Shown: positions 35,897 to 43,939 of the stretch, one piece after another
Layout of the letters: the number at the start of each line of letters is the position of its first letter
Numbering within the stretch: position 1 is the stretch's first letter
NCBI GenBank assembly: GCA_016191085.1
Contig: JACPPJ010000003.1
Location: 1 to 56,545, forward strand
Source: Acidobacteriota bacterium
GTDB lineage: Bacteria; Acidobacteriota; Terriglobia; 2-12-FULL-54-10
Direction of reading: 5' to 3'
Length of the DNA: 56,545 nucleotides
The notes under the pieces: generated by a model
The model's database searches: none
Told to the model about the DNA's origin: nothing
What the model saw: the letters and a program-made list of their open reading frames with translations, nothing else
Made by a program: the position numbers and the translations under genes

Positions 35897-36107
35897 GGCA
35901 CGGCTTGAGCCGTGCCGTAAAAGGCTAATAATCAACACGGCTTTAGCCGCTGAGGCTCGCACCTCAGGCGCTGAAGCGCCCGTTGAAGAAGTCGAAGCGG
36001 CACGACTAGGGCATTTTTCATAATAGATGTATAGTGCGCGGAATTGTAAGGGCACGACTTTAGTCGTGCCGATTAGCGCGGCCCTCAGGGGTTTAAACCC
36101 CTGAGGG
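35897..36107. repeat. REP-like palindrome cluster
   Basis: Six palindromes lie in about 210 bases after tadG. They include GGCACGGCTTGAGCCGTGCC (35897-35916), CGGCTTTAGCCG (35938-35949), CTGAGG/CCTCAG (35950-35967), GGCGCTGAAGCGCC (35967-35980), GGCACGACTTTAGTCGTGCC (36051-36070) and CCCTCAGGGGTTT paired with AAACCCCTGAGGG (36082-36107). They share the pattern of stem-NAGN-stem words seen in dispersed REP elements. No gene is seen from 35827 to 36199. A related copy is inside the next gene. Confidence 0.75.
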
Positions 36108-36199
36108 GAAGCTTGGTTTCGGCATCTCCTCGCTATATAGCAAAGCTGAAAATGCTTAAAGGCGTGCCCTTTCGCTTTTCGAACTGGCACTGCACCGGT

Positions 36200-37804
36200 A
36201 TGAAGAAGGTATTTTCGTTCCCGACGTTCTTGGGCGTGCTGCTGGTGGCGGGAGTCTTTGCGACCATCTCCCTGGGGTTGAAAAGCGTTCCGGCCGCATC
36301 CTCCGGCGCCAGTCACGTCTCCATCTTTGAAGGCGACACCTGGTATCACATTCTGGCAGGCGAGGAGATACTACAGACCCGCCGCTGGCCCACAACGGAT
36401 TCCTATTCGTTCACGGCGCAAGGAGGCCACTCGATGGCGTTCGAGTGGCTGCCGCAGGTTGCCTTCGCCATCGCCGATCGGCTGGGCGGCGTGCGAGCAC
36501 TGGCAGCCCTGCTGATCGTTCTTGCCGCTGCGCTGATGGTGCTGATTTTTGCCTATGCACTGATGCGCAGCGGGAACGCCAGCGCGGCCTTTATCGCCAC
36601 TGTGGCCATGTTGCCGCTGGCCTCCGCGTTCTTCACCCTGCGGCCCCAACTGGTTGGCTATATTTTCCTGGTGATCCTGTTGATCTGCCTGGAGCGCTTC
36701 CGCCAGGGACATGCCGGAGCGCTGTGGGTGCTCCCGCCATTGTTCTTAGCTTGGGTCAATACGCACGGCTCCTTCGTTCTGGGGTTGATGGTTTTGGCAG
36801 TGTTCTACGTCGCCGGGTTAAGCAGGGAACTACTTAGAACGTTCGCGAGCGCACAAGAAACAACCGTGGATAAGGGCACGGCTTCAGCCGTGCCCTTACT
36901 CCGGCATGTGAATCTTGCAACATCCACATTCAGCGGCGCCTCAGTTGTCGTAACCCCCTGGACGCCAGAGCAGCGGAAACGCCTCCTCACAACCGTGCTT
37001 CTTTCGGTTGCTGCCCTTGCGATCACGCCCTACGGCACAGCTCTGGCCGGCTTTACGTTCCATGTAATCCTGAACGCCCCGCTCGGTATGACTCACATAG
37101 TCGAATACCGGCCGCTCAGCGCGTTTAGCCCGTTGTTGGGTGGGTTTCTACTTTGCTTGGCCGTCATGCTGGTGGCGCTGCTCACCAGCAGCCCGGTCTT
37201 CCGCGTGGATGATGTACTGCTGTTTGTGATCGCGGCTGGCGGGGCATTTATTCATATGCGCCTGCTTCTGCTGTTCGTGATCGTGTTCGCGCCGATGCTG
37301 GCAATTCTGCTTGATCGCTGGTTACCCGCCGGCTCGCCCTCCGCCGCGCCTTGGCTCGTGAATGCTGGCCTGATGTTGCTGATCAGCGCGGGCATGGTGA
37401 CTTTGTTTCCATCCGGAGAATTTCTCGAGGGCGTAATTGCGCGCGGGTTCCCCCGCGGCGCAGTGTCGTACTTGCGGCAACATAAGATTGAAGGCGCCAT
37501 GTTGAATAACGACCTCTGGGGAGCCTATCTGGTTCGCTCTCTCCCGTCGCACAGGGTATTCATCGACGGGCGCAGCCAGCTCTTTGAAGAGCGAGGTGTT
37601 TTTTCAGACTACCTTAAGCTGATGGCGGTGGATCGTCATACTCCCGCGCTGCTGCGCAAATATGATCTGAAAGCTTGTTTGATTGAACGGAATGCGCCGC
37701 TCGCGACCTTCCTTTACAACCATCCGGACTGGGCCTGCGCGTACGAGGATGATTTCAGCGCCATCTTCGTGCGCAGCGACGAACCGCAAAAAATCTCGCC
37801 GTAA
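36200..37804 (+). CDS. GT-C-like polytopic membrane protein, copy 1
   Basis: The 534-residue protein has about ten membrane helices. Its first extracellular loop carries EGDTWYHILAGEEI, then FEWLPQVAFAIADRLGG, like the (D/E)xD and EWL loops of GT-C glycosyltransferases that use lipid-linked sugars. The C-terminus contains FIDGRSQLFEERGVFSDYLK, shared with the downstream paralogue. A REP-like palindrome lies in frame at about residue 225-233, inside a stretch about 33 residues longer than in the paralogue. ATG 36200 gives a basic start before the first helix; an in-frame start at 36113 is possible. Confidence 0.75.
   Translation: MKKVFSFPTFLGVLLVAGVFATISLGLKSVPAASSGASHVSIFEGDTWYHILAGEEILQTRRWPTTDSYSFTAQGGHSMAFEWLPQVAFAIADRLGGVRALAALLIVLAAALMVLIFAYALMRSGNASAAFIATVAMLPLASAFFTLRPQLVGYIFLVILLICLERFRQGHAGALWVLPPLFLAWVNTHGSFVLGLMVLAVFYVAGLSRELLRTFASAQETTVDKGTASAVPLLRHVNLATSTFSGASVVVTPWTPEQRKRLLTTVLLSVAALAITPYGTALAGFTFHVILNAPLGMTHIVEYRPLSAFSPLLGGFLLCLAVMLVALLTSSPVFRVDDVLLFVIAAGGAFIHMRLLLLFVIVFAPMLAILLDRWLPAGSPSAAPWLVNAGLMLLISAGMVTLFPSGEFLEGVIARGFPRGAVSYLRQHKIEGAMLNNDLWGAYLVRSLPSHRVFIDGRSQLFEERGVFSDYLKLMAVDRHTPALLRKYDLKACLIERNAPLATFLYNHPDWACAYEDDFSAIFVRSDEPQKISP
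36871..36898. repeat. REP-like palindrome inside a coding sequence
   Basis: TAAGGGCACGGCT and its exact complement AGCCGTGCCCTTA flank a 2-base centre, making a 13-base-pair stem. Its core is the same as the repeat at 35897-35916. It is read in frame as DKGTASAVPLL within the GT-C-like gene. Confidence 0.8.
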
Positions 37805-37924
37805 GTGGAATTCCTTTTCCCTGGCCTGCCCCGGCAATTACCCCGCACGGAATAACAGTCCCTGGCCGACCGCCAAACAGCGGCTTGCGACGAGTAGAAT
37901 CGCGCACCACTCGAGTGGCAAGAC

Positions 37925-37940
37925 GGCACTCTTCTTGCTA
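37925..37940 (+). promoter_or_regulatory. Candidate sigma-54 promoter before the second GT-C gene
   Basis: CGGCACTCTTCTTGCT matches the sigma-54 consensus TGGCACG-N4-TTGCW at 10 of 12 informative bases, with GG and GC at the correct distance. The start codon follows 29 bases later, leaving room for a ribosome-binding site (GGGGGG) and a short leader. Confidence 0.55.
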
Positions 37941-37968
37941 CTGACCCTGCGAACGACACCGGGGGGTA

Positions 37969-39534
37969 ATGATGTCCACTTCACAAGTCTCGGCGGAACT
38001 TGCGGCCCCGTCATCGGTTCTCTCGATAAGCACAATTGCGCGGAAGATCTTCACATTCCCGTTTCTGCTGGGAGTTGTACTGGCAGTCTGCGCGATTTTT
38101 GTAGCCTCTGTGAATCTGCCCGACCCTGACATGTGGAGTCATGTCGCAATTGGCAAACAAATCCTGGATACCTATTCATGGCCTGTGGCGGAAGCGCATT
38201 CAGCAACGGTTCGCGGCAGTGAATCGCTGGCGCTGGAATGGCTTGGTGGGGTGGCTATAGCGCTCGCCGCGCGTACTGGGATTGTTGGACTGATGACGCT
38301 TCTTGGCGCCCTGTCGGTCATCCTGATTCTGCTGCTCTATTATTTCGCCTACCAGCGTTGCGGCAATTCCAAAGCTGCATTCCTGGGCTGCTTCCTGACC
38401 CTGCCGCTGGCCAGCGCTTTCTTTACTCTGCGGCCGCAACTATTCGGTTACATCTTCTTAATTGCAACCATGATATGTCTGGAGGCGTTCCGGAAAAGGC
38501 AACTCACCTCGTTGTGGATCCTGCTTCCGCTTTTCGTCATTTGGGTCAACACACATGGTTCGTTCATCCTTGGACTCATGGTGGTCGCGCTGTACTGGGT
38601 GAGCGGAGTGGCCAATTTTGATCTGGGCGGAATCCGCGCCGTTGCCTGGAGTAAAGCGGAGCGGGTGCATCTGGAAACCATTTCCGCTGTGTCACTCTTG
38701 GCGCTGGCGGCCACGCCTTATGGCTCCCGCCTGGCAGGCTCAACGCTGCACGTCATCGTCAATGCCCGTCTTGGAATGGCCAACATCACCGAATACCAGC
38801 CGCTGGGCTCGTCAGGACAGTTGCTGCAAATAACCCTGGCACTGGTGATCCCGTTTCTCCTGCTGCACTTTGTCGTGCGACCCAGCTACCGCGTCGAGGA
38901 AGTCGCGCTGCTGCTGGCAGCCTTCTACGGCGCATGCATGCACTCGCGGCTGCTGTTTCTCTTCGCCATCGTCTTTGCTCCGCTGCTGGCGTCAATGCTC
39001 AGTCGATGGATCGAACCTTATCAGGCCCGAACCGACCGCCCGGTCTTGAATGTTGCTATGGCGCTTCTGTTCGTGACGATTTTATGCCGCTTGTTGCCGT
39101 CTCGAAACGATCTTGGAACGGCAATCGAAGCCAAGTTTCCGATCCGGGCTCTTGCTTACTTGCAGGCGCATCCCGTCTCGGGAACTATGTTCAACGATTA
39201 TGGCTGGGGCGGATACATGATGCTTGGAGCGCCAGGCAAGGTGTTCATTGATGGGCGCAGTCAGCTTTATGAAGACGCCGGCATCTACTCCGACTACCTG
39301 CGCATCATGTCGCTCGACAGGGCCACGCTGGAGTTGCTTCGCAAGTACGACGTACGGGCGTGTCTGATTCGTCGGGACTCGCCTCTGGCCACGTTGCTTG
39401 CAACGCAACGCGAATGGATGACGATCTATACGGACCGCCTCAGTGTCATCATCACCCGCAGAAGACAGTCACCGTCCGCAAAAGATGACTCTTTGCCGGC
39501 CTTTGTGCAGCCTGCCAAGGTCTTCTCTGGCTGA
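37969..39534 (+). CDS. GT-C-like polytopic membrane protein, copy 2
   Basis: This 521-residue protein is a paralogue of the upstream membrane protein. Its first loop reads LPDPDMWSHVAIGKQILDTY and LEWLGGVAIAL, then ASAFFTLRPQLFGYIFL and VIWVNTHGSFILGLMVV, with about ten helices. The conserved C-terminal segment is VFIDGRSQLYEDAGIYSDYL. DPDMW and LEW resemble the active-site loop of lipid-linked sugar transferases, so a role in adding or moving sugars on the outer face is inferred. It has its own candidate sigma-54 promoter. ATG 37969 or 37972 are equally good starts. Confidence 0.75.
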   Translation: MMSTSQVSAELAAPSSVLSISTIARKIFTFPFLLGVVLAVCAIFVASVNLPDPDMWSHVAIGKQILDTYSWPVAEAHSATVRGSESLALEWLGGVAIALAARTGIVGLMTLLGALSVILILLLYYFAYQRCGNSKAAFLGCFLTLPLASAFFTLRPQLFGYIFLIATMICLEAFRKRQLTSLWILLPLFVIWVNTHGSFILGLMVVALYWVSGVANFDLGGIRAVAWSKAERVHLETISAVSLLALAATPYGSRLAGSTLHVIVNARLGMANITEYQPLGSSGQLLQITLALVIPFLLLHFVVRPSYRVEEVALLLAAFYGACMHSRLLFLFAIVFAPLLASMLSRWIEPYQARTDRPVLNVAMALLFVTILCRLLPSRNDLGTAIEAKFPIRALAYLQAHPVSGTMFNDYGWGGYMMLGAPGKVFIDGRSQLYEDAGIYSDYLRIMSLDRATLELLRKYDVRACLIRRDSPLATLLATQREWMTIYTDRLSVIITRRRQSPSAKDDSLPAFVQPAKVFSG

Positions 39535-39564
39535 AATATCAATGTTTTCCGCGGTGCTCCCCGC

Positions 39565-39580
39565 TGGCAGCTCGATTGCC
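39565..39580 (+). promoter_or_regulatory. Candidate sigma-54 promoter before the sugar operon
   Basis: TGGCAGCTCGATTGCC keeps TGGCA and TTGC at the correct -24/-12 spacing (9 of 12 informative bases). It lies 45 bases before the oxidoreductase start. The next five genes overlap or nearly touch, so it would drive the whole sugar block. Confidence 0.5.
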
Positions 39581-39624
39581 AATACTTTTGAATGTTGCAT
39601 CAATCCACCGTTCCGGGAGACCGT

Positions 39625-40695
39625 ATGCAGATCGGTGTCGCCATCGTAGGTTGCGGGTACTGGGGCCAGAACCTGATACGCAACTTCTGGCAATTGGAAA
39701 CCGCCGCTGTAGCGATGGTGTGTGACGAGGACGCCGCCTGTTTAGAGCGAACCGTGCGCTGCTATCCCACGGTGAAGGCCACCAGGCATTTCGAAGAGAT
39801 ATTAAGCGACACGCGCGTAGACGGTGTAGCCATTGCCACTCCCGTTTCCACTCACTTCCAATTGGCGCGGCGAGCGCTGGAAGCCGGCAAACACGTCCTG
39901 GTAGAAAAACCGATTTGCCAGACCAGCCTTGAAGTTCTGGAGTTGATGGAATTGGCCCAGCGGCGGCGACGCGTACTGATGGTGGATCACACGTTTCTCT
40001 ACACGGCTGCCGTTCGACGCATGAAGCAACTGATTGCTTCCGGCGAAATCGGCGGTCTTCTTTACTACGATTCCGTTCGCGTCAACCTCGGTCTGGTGCA
40101 GAGCGACACCAATGTTTTGTGGGATCTCGGACCGCACGATTTTTCGATCATGGATCATTTGTGCGATCTGGAGCCCAGGTCCATTCAGGCTTCGGCGGCG
40201 AGCCATCTGGATTGCCCTTTCGAGGACATCGCCTACGTGACTGTCCGTTTTCAAAACAGCCTCATGGCGCATTTTCACCTCAATTGGCTGGCGCCCGTAA
40301 AGGTGCGCCTGACGCTGGTCGGCGGCAGCAAAAAGATGCTGGTGTACGACGACCTGGAACCGAGTGAAAAAGTGAAGGTGTACGACAGAGGCATCACAGT
40401 TCGCCACGATCCGGAGCGGCGATCGCGCATGCTGGCGGGCTACCGTCACGGAGACATGCTGGCGCCTCAGCTCGACACAACCGAAGCCCTGCGGCTGATG
40501 GCGCAGGAATTCATCAGCTCTATTGGCGAGAACCGCACGCCATTGACTGACGGCGTCTCTGGATATCGGGTGGTTCGCCTGCTGGAGGCGGCGCAACAAT
40601 CTATCGAACAGAATGGCCGCGAGATCGAATTAGCTGAGCCGGTTTTTGCCCGTTCTGTGCGTACCAGCCGCTTGGCCGTGAGCATAACGGAGTGA
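39625..40695 (+). CDS. Gfo/Idh/MocA oxidoreductase (WbpB-like)
   Basis: The 356-residue NAD(P)-dependent enzyme starts at ATG 39625 after GGGAG. The Rossmann motif is VAIVGCGYWGQNLIRNF, followed by VLVEKPICQTSLEV with the conserved EKP lysine. The second half is the beta-sheet substrate domain (DLGPHDFSIMDHL, YRVVRLLEAA). In UDP-sugar pathways this family oxidises C3 of a UDP-N-acetylhexuronic acid before amination (WbpB). The adjoining acetyltransferase and aminotransferase genes support that, but the substrate is inferred. Confidence 0.85.
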   Translation: MQIGVAIVGCGYWGQNLIRNFWQLETAAVAMVCDEDAACLERTVRCYPTVKATRHFEEILSDTRVDGVAIATPVSTHFQLARRALEAGKHVLVEKPICQTSLEVLELMELAQRRRRVLMVDHTFLYTAAVRRMKQLIASGEIGGLLYYDSVRVNLGLVQSDTNVLWDLGPHDFSIMDHLCDLEPRSIQASAASHLDCPFEDIAYVTVRFQNSLMAHFHLNWLAPVKVRLTLVGGSKKMLVYDDLEPSEKVKVYDRGITVRHDPERRSRMLAGYRHGDMLAPQLDTTEALRLMAQEFISSIGENRTPLTDGVSGYRVVRLLEAAQQSIEQNGREIELAEPVFARSVRTSRLAVSITE

Positions 40696-40698
40696 AGC

Positions 40699-41196
40699 AT
40701 GGATTTCTGCCGCATTGCGCCGGACGTGGAATTGGGAGAGGGCGTGATCATCCACGCCTTCGTCAACCTTTACGGATGCGCCATCGGTGATCACAGCAAA
40801 ATTGGCGCGTTCGTGGAGATCCAGAAGAACGCCAGCATCGGGCGGAATGTGAAAATCTCCAGCCACACGTTCATCTGCGAGGGAGTCACCATCGAAGACG
40901 ACGTCTTCGTGGGGCATAACGTTTCGTTCATAAATGACAAATATCCGCGTTCGACGGACAGTACGGGCGAGTTGCTTCGCGACGGCGAGTGGGCAGTTGT
41001 GCCCACACGAGTCAAGCGCGGCGCTTCCATCGGAACCGGATCAACCATCCTTTGCGGAGTGACGATCGGAGAAAACGCGATCGTCGGCGCGGGCAGCGTA
41101 GTCACACACGACGTTCCTGATGGTGTGGTGGTGGCGGGTAACCCGGCCCGCGCAATTCGCACGCCGGCGCCGAAGCAAGTGCCAGTTGCTCGATAG
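40699..41196 (+). CDS. Hexapeptide acetyltransferase (WbpD-like)
   Basis: The 165-residue protein is a left-handed beta-helix acyltransferase. Its hexapeptide repeats (IGDHSKIGAFVEIQKNASIG, VTIGENAIVGAGSVV) are interrupted by the conserved HNVSFINDKYPRS loop typical of the WbpD group, which N-acetylates the 3-amino group of UDP-2-acetamido-3-amino-uronic acid. It starts three bases after the oxidoreductase stop. This is the gene that best identifies a 2,3-diamino sugar route here. Confidence 0.82.
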   Translation: MDFCRIAPDVELGEGVIIHAFVNLYGCAIGDHSKIGAFVEIQKNASIGRNVKISSHTFICEGVTIEDDVFVGHNVSFINDKYPRSTDSTGELLRDGEWAVVPTRVKRGASIGTGSTILCGVTIGENAIVGAGSVVTHDVPDGVVVAGNPARAIRTPAPKQVPVAR

Positions 41197-41211
41197 AGGG
41201 GGGCAAGTCAG

Positions 41212-41937
41212 ATGACGGCCAATTCGTGGGTCGCGACGTTAGCACGTGAAGTCAGTGCCACATTCGGGCGCCGGCAGACACGCCCTGATCCTGAGTGGGA
41301 AATTAGCTTCGCCGCGGCTCTGCGCGAGCAGCATTCCCCCTCTGAATTGCTTGCATCGTTCGCCCGGTTTCGTGACGGCGACGCTGCGCTAGACGGCTTG
41401 CTGCGGCGAGTCCTTTGCCGCGCTATGTGCCGGAAAGTCGGCAACGATCTTCAAGTCTCAACGGGCGTCGTGTTTCGCAATCCTGAGACGATTGAGCTCG
41501 GCGATTGCGTTTTCATCGGTGCGCAGGCGGTGATTCAGGGGAGAGTGGGCGGCTCCTGCCGCATCGGCAACCACGTGTGGCTGGGACCGCAGGCTTTCCT
41601 TGATGCGCGTGCGCTGGTGCTGGAGGACTACGTTGGCTGGGGTCCTGGCGCGAAAGTGCTCGGATCAGAGCATACGGGCGAGCCGATCGAGCAGCCTGTC
41701 ATTGCGACTCCGCTATTGATAAAACCCGTCGTGGTTGGCTATGGCGCGGATATCGGAACCAACGCGACGATCCTACCGGGCGTCACCGTCGGAGCACACG
41801 CGCTCATTGGTGCTGGTGCGGTTGTGACGCGCGATGTGCCGGAGTTTGGCGTCGCGGCGGGAGTGCCGGCCAGGCTCTTGCGTTTACGGCATGCGGGGTC
41901 GAACGGCAGCGCGAGGGAACACCAATGCCGCTCGTAA
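41212..41937 (+). CDS. Hexapeptide O-acetyltransferase
   Basis: The 241-residue protein has a helical N-terminal region (1-75) and a left-handed beta-helix acetyltransferase domain. Repeats include VFIGAQAVIQGRVGGSCRIG and VVVGYGADIGTNATILPGV, with a histidine in EHTGEPIEQP as possible catalytic residue. It resembles serine/sugar O-acetyltransferases (CysE/Maa type). In this operon a sugar O-acetylation role is likely. It overlaps the next gene's start by 13 bases. Confidence 0.75.
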   Translation: MTANSWVATLAREVSATFGRRQTRPDPEWEISFAAALREQHSPSELLASFARFRDGDAALDGLLRRVLCRAMCRKVGNDLQVSTGVVFRNPETIELGDCVFIGAQAVIQGRVGGSCRIGNHVWLGPQAFLDARALVLEDYVGWGPGAKVLGSEHTGEPIEQPVIATPLLIKPVVVGYGADIGTNATILPGVTVGAHALIGAGAVVTRDVPEFGVAAGVPARLLRLRHAGSNGSAREHQCRS

Positions 41938-42953
41938 GCGTCATTGTTCCGGCTTATAACGAAGGTCCCAACTTGCCCCTGTTTTACCAGGAGCTGCAGG
42001 ACGCCATCTCAGGAGTTGACGATTGGAGTTTCGAGTTTGTATTTGTCGATGACGGATCGACTGACGAAACTCCATTGTTTCTTGGTCAGCTATGGGAAGC
42101 CGATGAGCGCGTCAGAGTAGTCCGCCTGTCGCGCAATTTTGGATCGCATGCAGCCTGCCTGGCGGGTTTGATCGAGGCACAGGGCGATGCCATTTGCTTC
42201 CTGGCGGCTGACCTGCAAGACCCGCCCAGCTTGATTCCGCGCATGCTGGCACAGATTCGCGGAGGATTCGATGTCGTCCTGGCGGTGCGGAACCACCGTT
42301 GCGATCCCTGGCTGACGGTGAAGTTCGCTAACATCTATCATTTTCTGATGCGCCGCTACGCGATTCCCCAATGGCCGTCCCAGGGAGCGGATGTGTTTAT
42401 GATCACGCGCGCCATCCGCGATCAGCTTGTTGAGTGGAAACAGAAGAACACGTCCATCTTCGCCCAGATTATTTGGATGGGCCTGCGGCAAGCCCGCATA
42501 CCGTACGTGAAGCAGGAGCGCAGTGCGGGCACTTCGAAGTGGACCTTCCGCAAAAAGTGGAAGTTGCTCGCTGATTCCTTTGTGTCTTTTTCGTATGCGC
42601 CGATCCACCTCATATGGCTGGCCGGCGTTGTGTTCTGCATCGCCGGTTTCACCTACGGTGCATTCGAGGCATTCAACGCGATTTCGCGCGGCGCAACGTC
42701 CAAATCATGGGCGCCTCTGATGGTCATGCTGCTGATCATCTCGGGTCTTCTCTTTTTTGCGCTGGGAATCATTGGTGAATATCTCTGGCGCGCATCGGAA
42801 GAGATACGCGGCGGACCTCCATTCATCGTTGAGTCGCGCATGCGAGCAGTCGCGCCGCGGCGGGGCAATTCTGAACCGCGCGCGGAAAGGTTTGGATCCC
42901 AAATGCTACGCGAGGTTCGCATCCTTAGCTTCCCGGAAGGAAGTCACCGATGA
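41925..42953 (+). CDS. Family 2 glycosyltransferase with C-terminal membrane helices
   Basis: The 342-residue enzyme has the GT-A fold of family 2: VSVIVPAYNEGPNLPLFYQE at the N-terminus, FVDDGSTDETP with the sugar-nucleotide aspartates, and ADLQDPPSLI as the DxD-like motif. Two C-terminal membrane segments follow (LIWLAGVVFCIAGFTYGAF and MVMLLIISGLLFFALGIIG). This is the architecture of dolichyl/undecaprenyl-phosphate sugar transferases (GtrB/DPM1 type), which load a sugar onto a lipid carrier on the cytoplasmic face. That fits as supplier for the GT-C-like proteins. Confidence 0.9.
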   Translation: MPLVSVIVPAYNEGPNLPLFYQELQDAISGVDDWSFEFVFVDDGSTDETPLFLGQLWEADERVRVVRLSRNFGSHAACLAGLIEAQGDAICFLAADLQDPPSLIPRMLAQIRGGFDVVLAVRNHRCDPWLTVKFANIYHFLMRRYAIPQWPSQGADVFMITRAIRDQLVEWKQKNTSIFAQIIWMGLRQARIPYVKQERSAGTSKWTFRKKWKLLADSFVSFSYAPIHLIWLAGVVFCIAGFTYGAFEAFNAISRGATSKSWAPLMVMLLIISGLLFFALGIIGEYLWRASEEIRGGPPFIVESRMRAVAPRRGNSEPRAERFGSQMLREVRILSFPEGSHR

Positions 42954-43939
42954 ATCGAATCCAGGGATCCCGCGTACTTGTAACCGGCGGCGCAGGGTTC
43001 ATCGGCAGCGCCATTGTCGAGGCTCTGCAATCGGCGGGCGCGGCCGAAATACGCGTGCTGGACAACTTTGTGCGCGGCTCCAGGAGGAATCTCGCCCGTG
43101 CGCTCGATCGTGGGAGGGTAACTCTGGTGGAAGGTGACATCCGCGATGCCAAGCTCGTTGAGGCGTTAACGCAAGGCGCCGATTACGTCTTCCACGAAGC
43201 GGCCCTGCGAATAACTCGCTGCGCCGATTCCCCGCGCGAAGCCGTCGAAGTAATGATCAACGGAACGCAGAACGTGCTGGATGCGGCTGTGCGCTGCGGG
43301 GTGCGGAAACTTGTCGCGGCATCCTCCGCTTCCGTGTACGGTGACGCATGTTACCTGCCGATGGACGAACACCATCCGTTTAACAACCGTACGCTGTATG
43401 GGGCGGCCAAGATCGCGAACGAACAGATGCTTCGCAGCTATTACGAGATGTACGGGCTAAATTACGTTGCGTTGCGCTACTTCAATGTGTACGGCCCGCG
43501 CATGGACCTGGAGGGCGTCTACACCGAAGTAATGATCCGCTGGCTCGATGCCCTGGATGAAAATCGCCGTCCCTGCATTTTCGGGGACGGTCTCCAAACT
43601 ATGGATTTTATTTACGTCGGCGATGTGGCGCGAGCCAATCTGATGGCGCTCGAGAGCGCGGTTACAGACGACGTATTCAACGTGGGAACGGGTATACAGA
43701 CGAGCTTGAGAAGTCTTTGCGAGCTGTTGCTGAATTTGTCGTGCTCCAATTTACGGCCGGAGTTCAAAGAGGCGCGTGCAGTCGCCAACGTAAAAGCTCG
43801 GCGTGCCAGCACCGAAAAAGCGGAAAAGACCATCGGCTTCCGAGCCGCCGTCAGACTGGAGCAAGGGCTTCGCGAGCTGATTCACTGGCGCGCTCAGGCA
43901 AAAGAGCAAACGCACGAACTCCATAGGACAGCGTCATGA
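42950..43939 (+). CDS. NAD-dependent epimerase/dehydratase (SDR)
   Basis: The 329-residue extended SDR has the NAD motif VTGGAGFIGSAIVEAL and the catalytic triad region: Ser in VAASSASVYG and Tyr/Lys in YGAAK (YxxxK). Sequence like ALRYFNVYGPRMDLEG and MDFIYVGDVARANL is typical of NDP-sugar 4-epimerases and dehydratases. The substrate cannot be fixed: a UDP-sugar epimerase is most likely. It overlaps both neighbours by four bases (ATGA), so translation is probably coupled. Confidence 0.88.
   Translation: MNRIQGSRVLVTGGAGFIGSAIVEALQSAGAAEIRVLDNFVRGSRRNLARALDRGRVTLVEGDIRDAKLVEALTQGADYVFHEAALRITRCADSPREAVEVMINGTQNVLDAAVRCGVRKLVAASSASVYGDACYLPMDEHHPFNNRTLYGAAKIANEQMLRSYYEMYGLNYVALRYFNVYGPRMDLEGVYTEVMIRWLDALDENRRPCIFGDGLQTMDFIYVGDVARANLMALESAVTDDVFNVGTGIQTSLRSLCELLLNLSCSNLRPEFKEARAVANVKARRASTEKAEKTIGFRAAVRLEQGLRELIHWRAQAKEQTHELHRTAS

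Noticed and set aside
36180..36200. Sigma-54 element TGGCACTGCACCGG before the first GT-C gene
   Set aside because: The -24-like half is good but no TTGC follows at the correct distance.
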